From the NCBI GenBank assembly GCA_033961575.1, contig CM066731.1, positions 128,519,001-128,583,000 of the forward strand: DNA of 64,000 bases. The letters are read 5' to 3'. The position numbers and the translations under genes were made by a program. Source of the stretch: Aselliscus stoliczkanus. Taxonomy: Eukaryota > Chordata > Mammalia > Chiroptera > Hipposideridae. Shown here in pieces: positions 1 through 64,000 of the stretch. The notes below the pieces were generated by a model. That model searched no databases, had not been told where the DNA came from, and worked only from the letters and a program-made list of their open reading frames with translations. Position 1 is the first letter of the stretch. The number at the start of each line of letters is the position of its first letter.

Positions 1-63605
<63,605 letters not shown>

Positions 63606-64000
63606 CTTTAAAGATATTGATTTTGTTTACTATTAAGAATTTAGAAGATGTGCAAGATTCTGCAAAGAGCAGGCAAAGAATACATGGGGAAGAACTTCAT
63701 CTTAGAAGACTTTGTGGGGAAAATGGTTTTGGAGCATGGAACCCCTTTGGACATCTTAATTCTATAAGTGAGCCTTCCCTGTCTCTTTTATTTGCTTCTC
63801 TTCTGTGTACCTTTAAATGTAGGTGCTCTCCACTGGTCTAACTTTGATGCATTGAATAATTGGCTCTACAGTCTTAGAACAATCATTCAGGTACTCTGAA
63901 CTCTTCTTTCCATGTGGATACTTCTAGATCTACACCTCTAGCCCTGATCTCTTTCCTAAGCTCCAGATGCACATTTCCAACTTCCATACTGGAAAAGTGA
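63606..64000. other. Intron, partial, to right edge
   Basis: Upstream intron cut by the window edge. No exon or repeat recognised. Confidence 0.7.

Overview
The window is a 64 kb slice of a mammalian titin gene (TTN), read entirely on the minus strand. The 5' end of the transcript segment is at the right edge and the 3' end at the left edge. About 98 exons can be placed from reading frame, domain content and GT/AG splice signals. Nearly all domain boundaries carry phase-1 introns, and the exon or exon group for every domain sums to a multiple of three. The encoded protein is near-identical in sequence and domain order to mammalian titin as I know it. Tc1/mariner-like miniature elements and several tRNA-derived SINEs with GGCCGGCC heads sit in the introns. 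The long composite SINE near 60.5-61 kb resembles the Rhin-1 family of rhinolophoid bats, so a bat (Yinpterochiroptera) is my best guess for the organism. That species call is an inference and needs a repeat-library search.

Layout in transcript order (right to left). (1) 63.6-53.7 kb: eleven short cassette exons (51-111 bp) encode the 3' end of the PEVK spring region, separated by AT-rich introns. (2) 52.9-34.0 kb: 22 immunoglobulin (Ig) domains form the distal I-band tandem-Ig segment. Seven of the domains are split between two exons, one of these sharing its 5' exon with a complete Ig. A four-Ig super-repeat is visible at 51.4-46.0 kb. One domain is split by a 4.1 kb intron that holds a dead UBE2D-like retrocopy and two SINEs. 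(3) 34.0-26.9 kb: the I/A junction and first A-band stretch, made of FnIII domains with two Ig domains; six of the FnIII are split in two exons at recurrent positions. (4) 26.8-2.7 kb: the A-band D-zone, six copies of a seven-domain super-repeat Ig-Fn-Fn-Ig-Fn-Fn-Fn. One 2,967 bp exon carries ten domains without an intron. (5) 2.6 kb to the left edge: the start of the C-zone pattern (Ig-Fn-Fn-Ig-Fn-Fn...), where the gene leaves the window.

In the protein these parts run from the elastic spring (PEVK, extensible tandem Igs) to the thick-filament-bound ruler (FnIII/Ig super-repeats that bind myosin and set A-band periodicity). I found no other functional gene, no RNA gene and no CRISPR array. 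The non-exonic content is introns with microsatellites, SINEs, old L1/L2/MIR pieces and small DNA-transposon remnants. I saw no undescribed biological system. The most unusual local items are a decayed exon-junction duplication inside an intron (37.65-37.87 kb), the ten-domain exon, a 33 bp microexon inside an Ig domain, and a pair of mariner-like elements.
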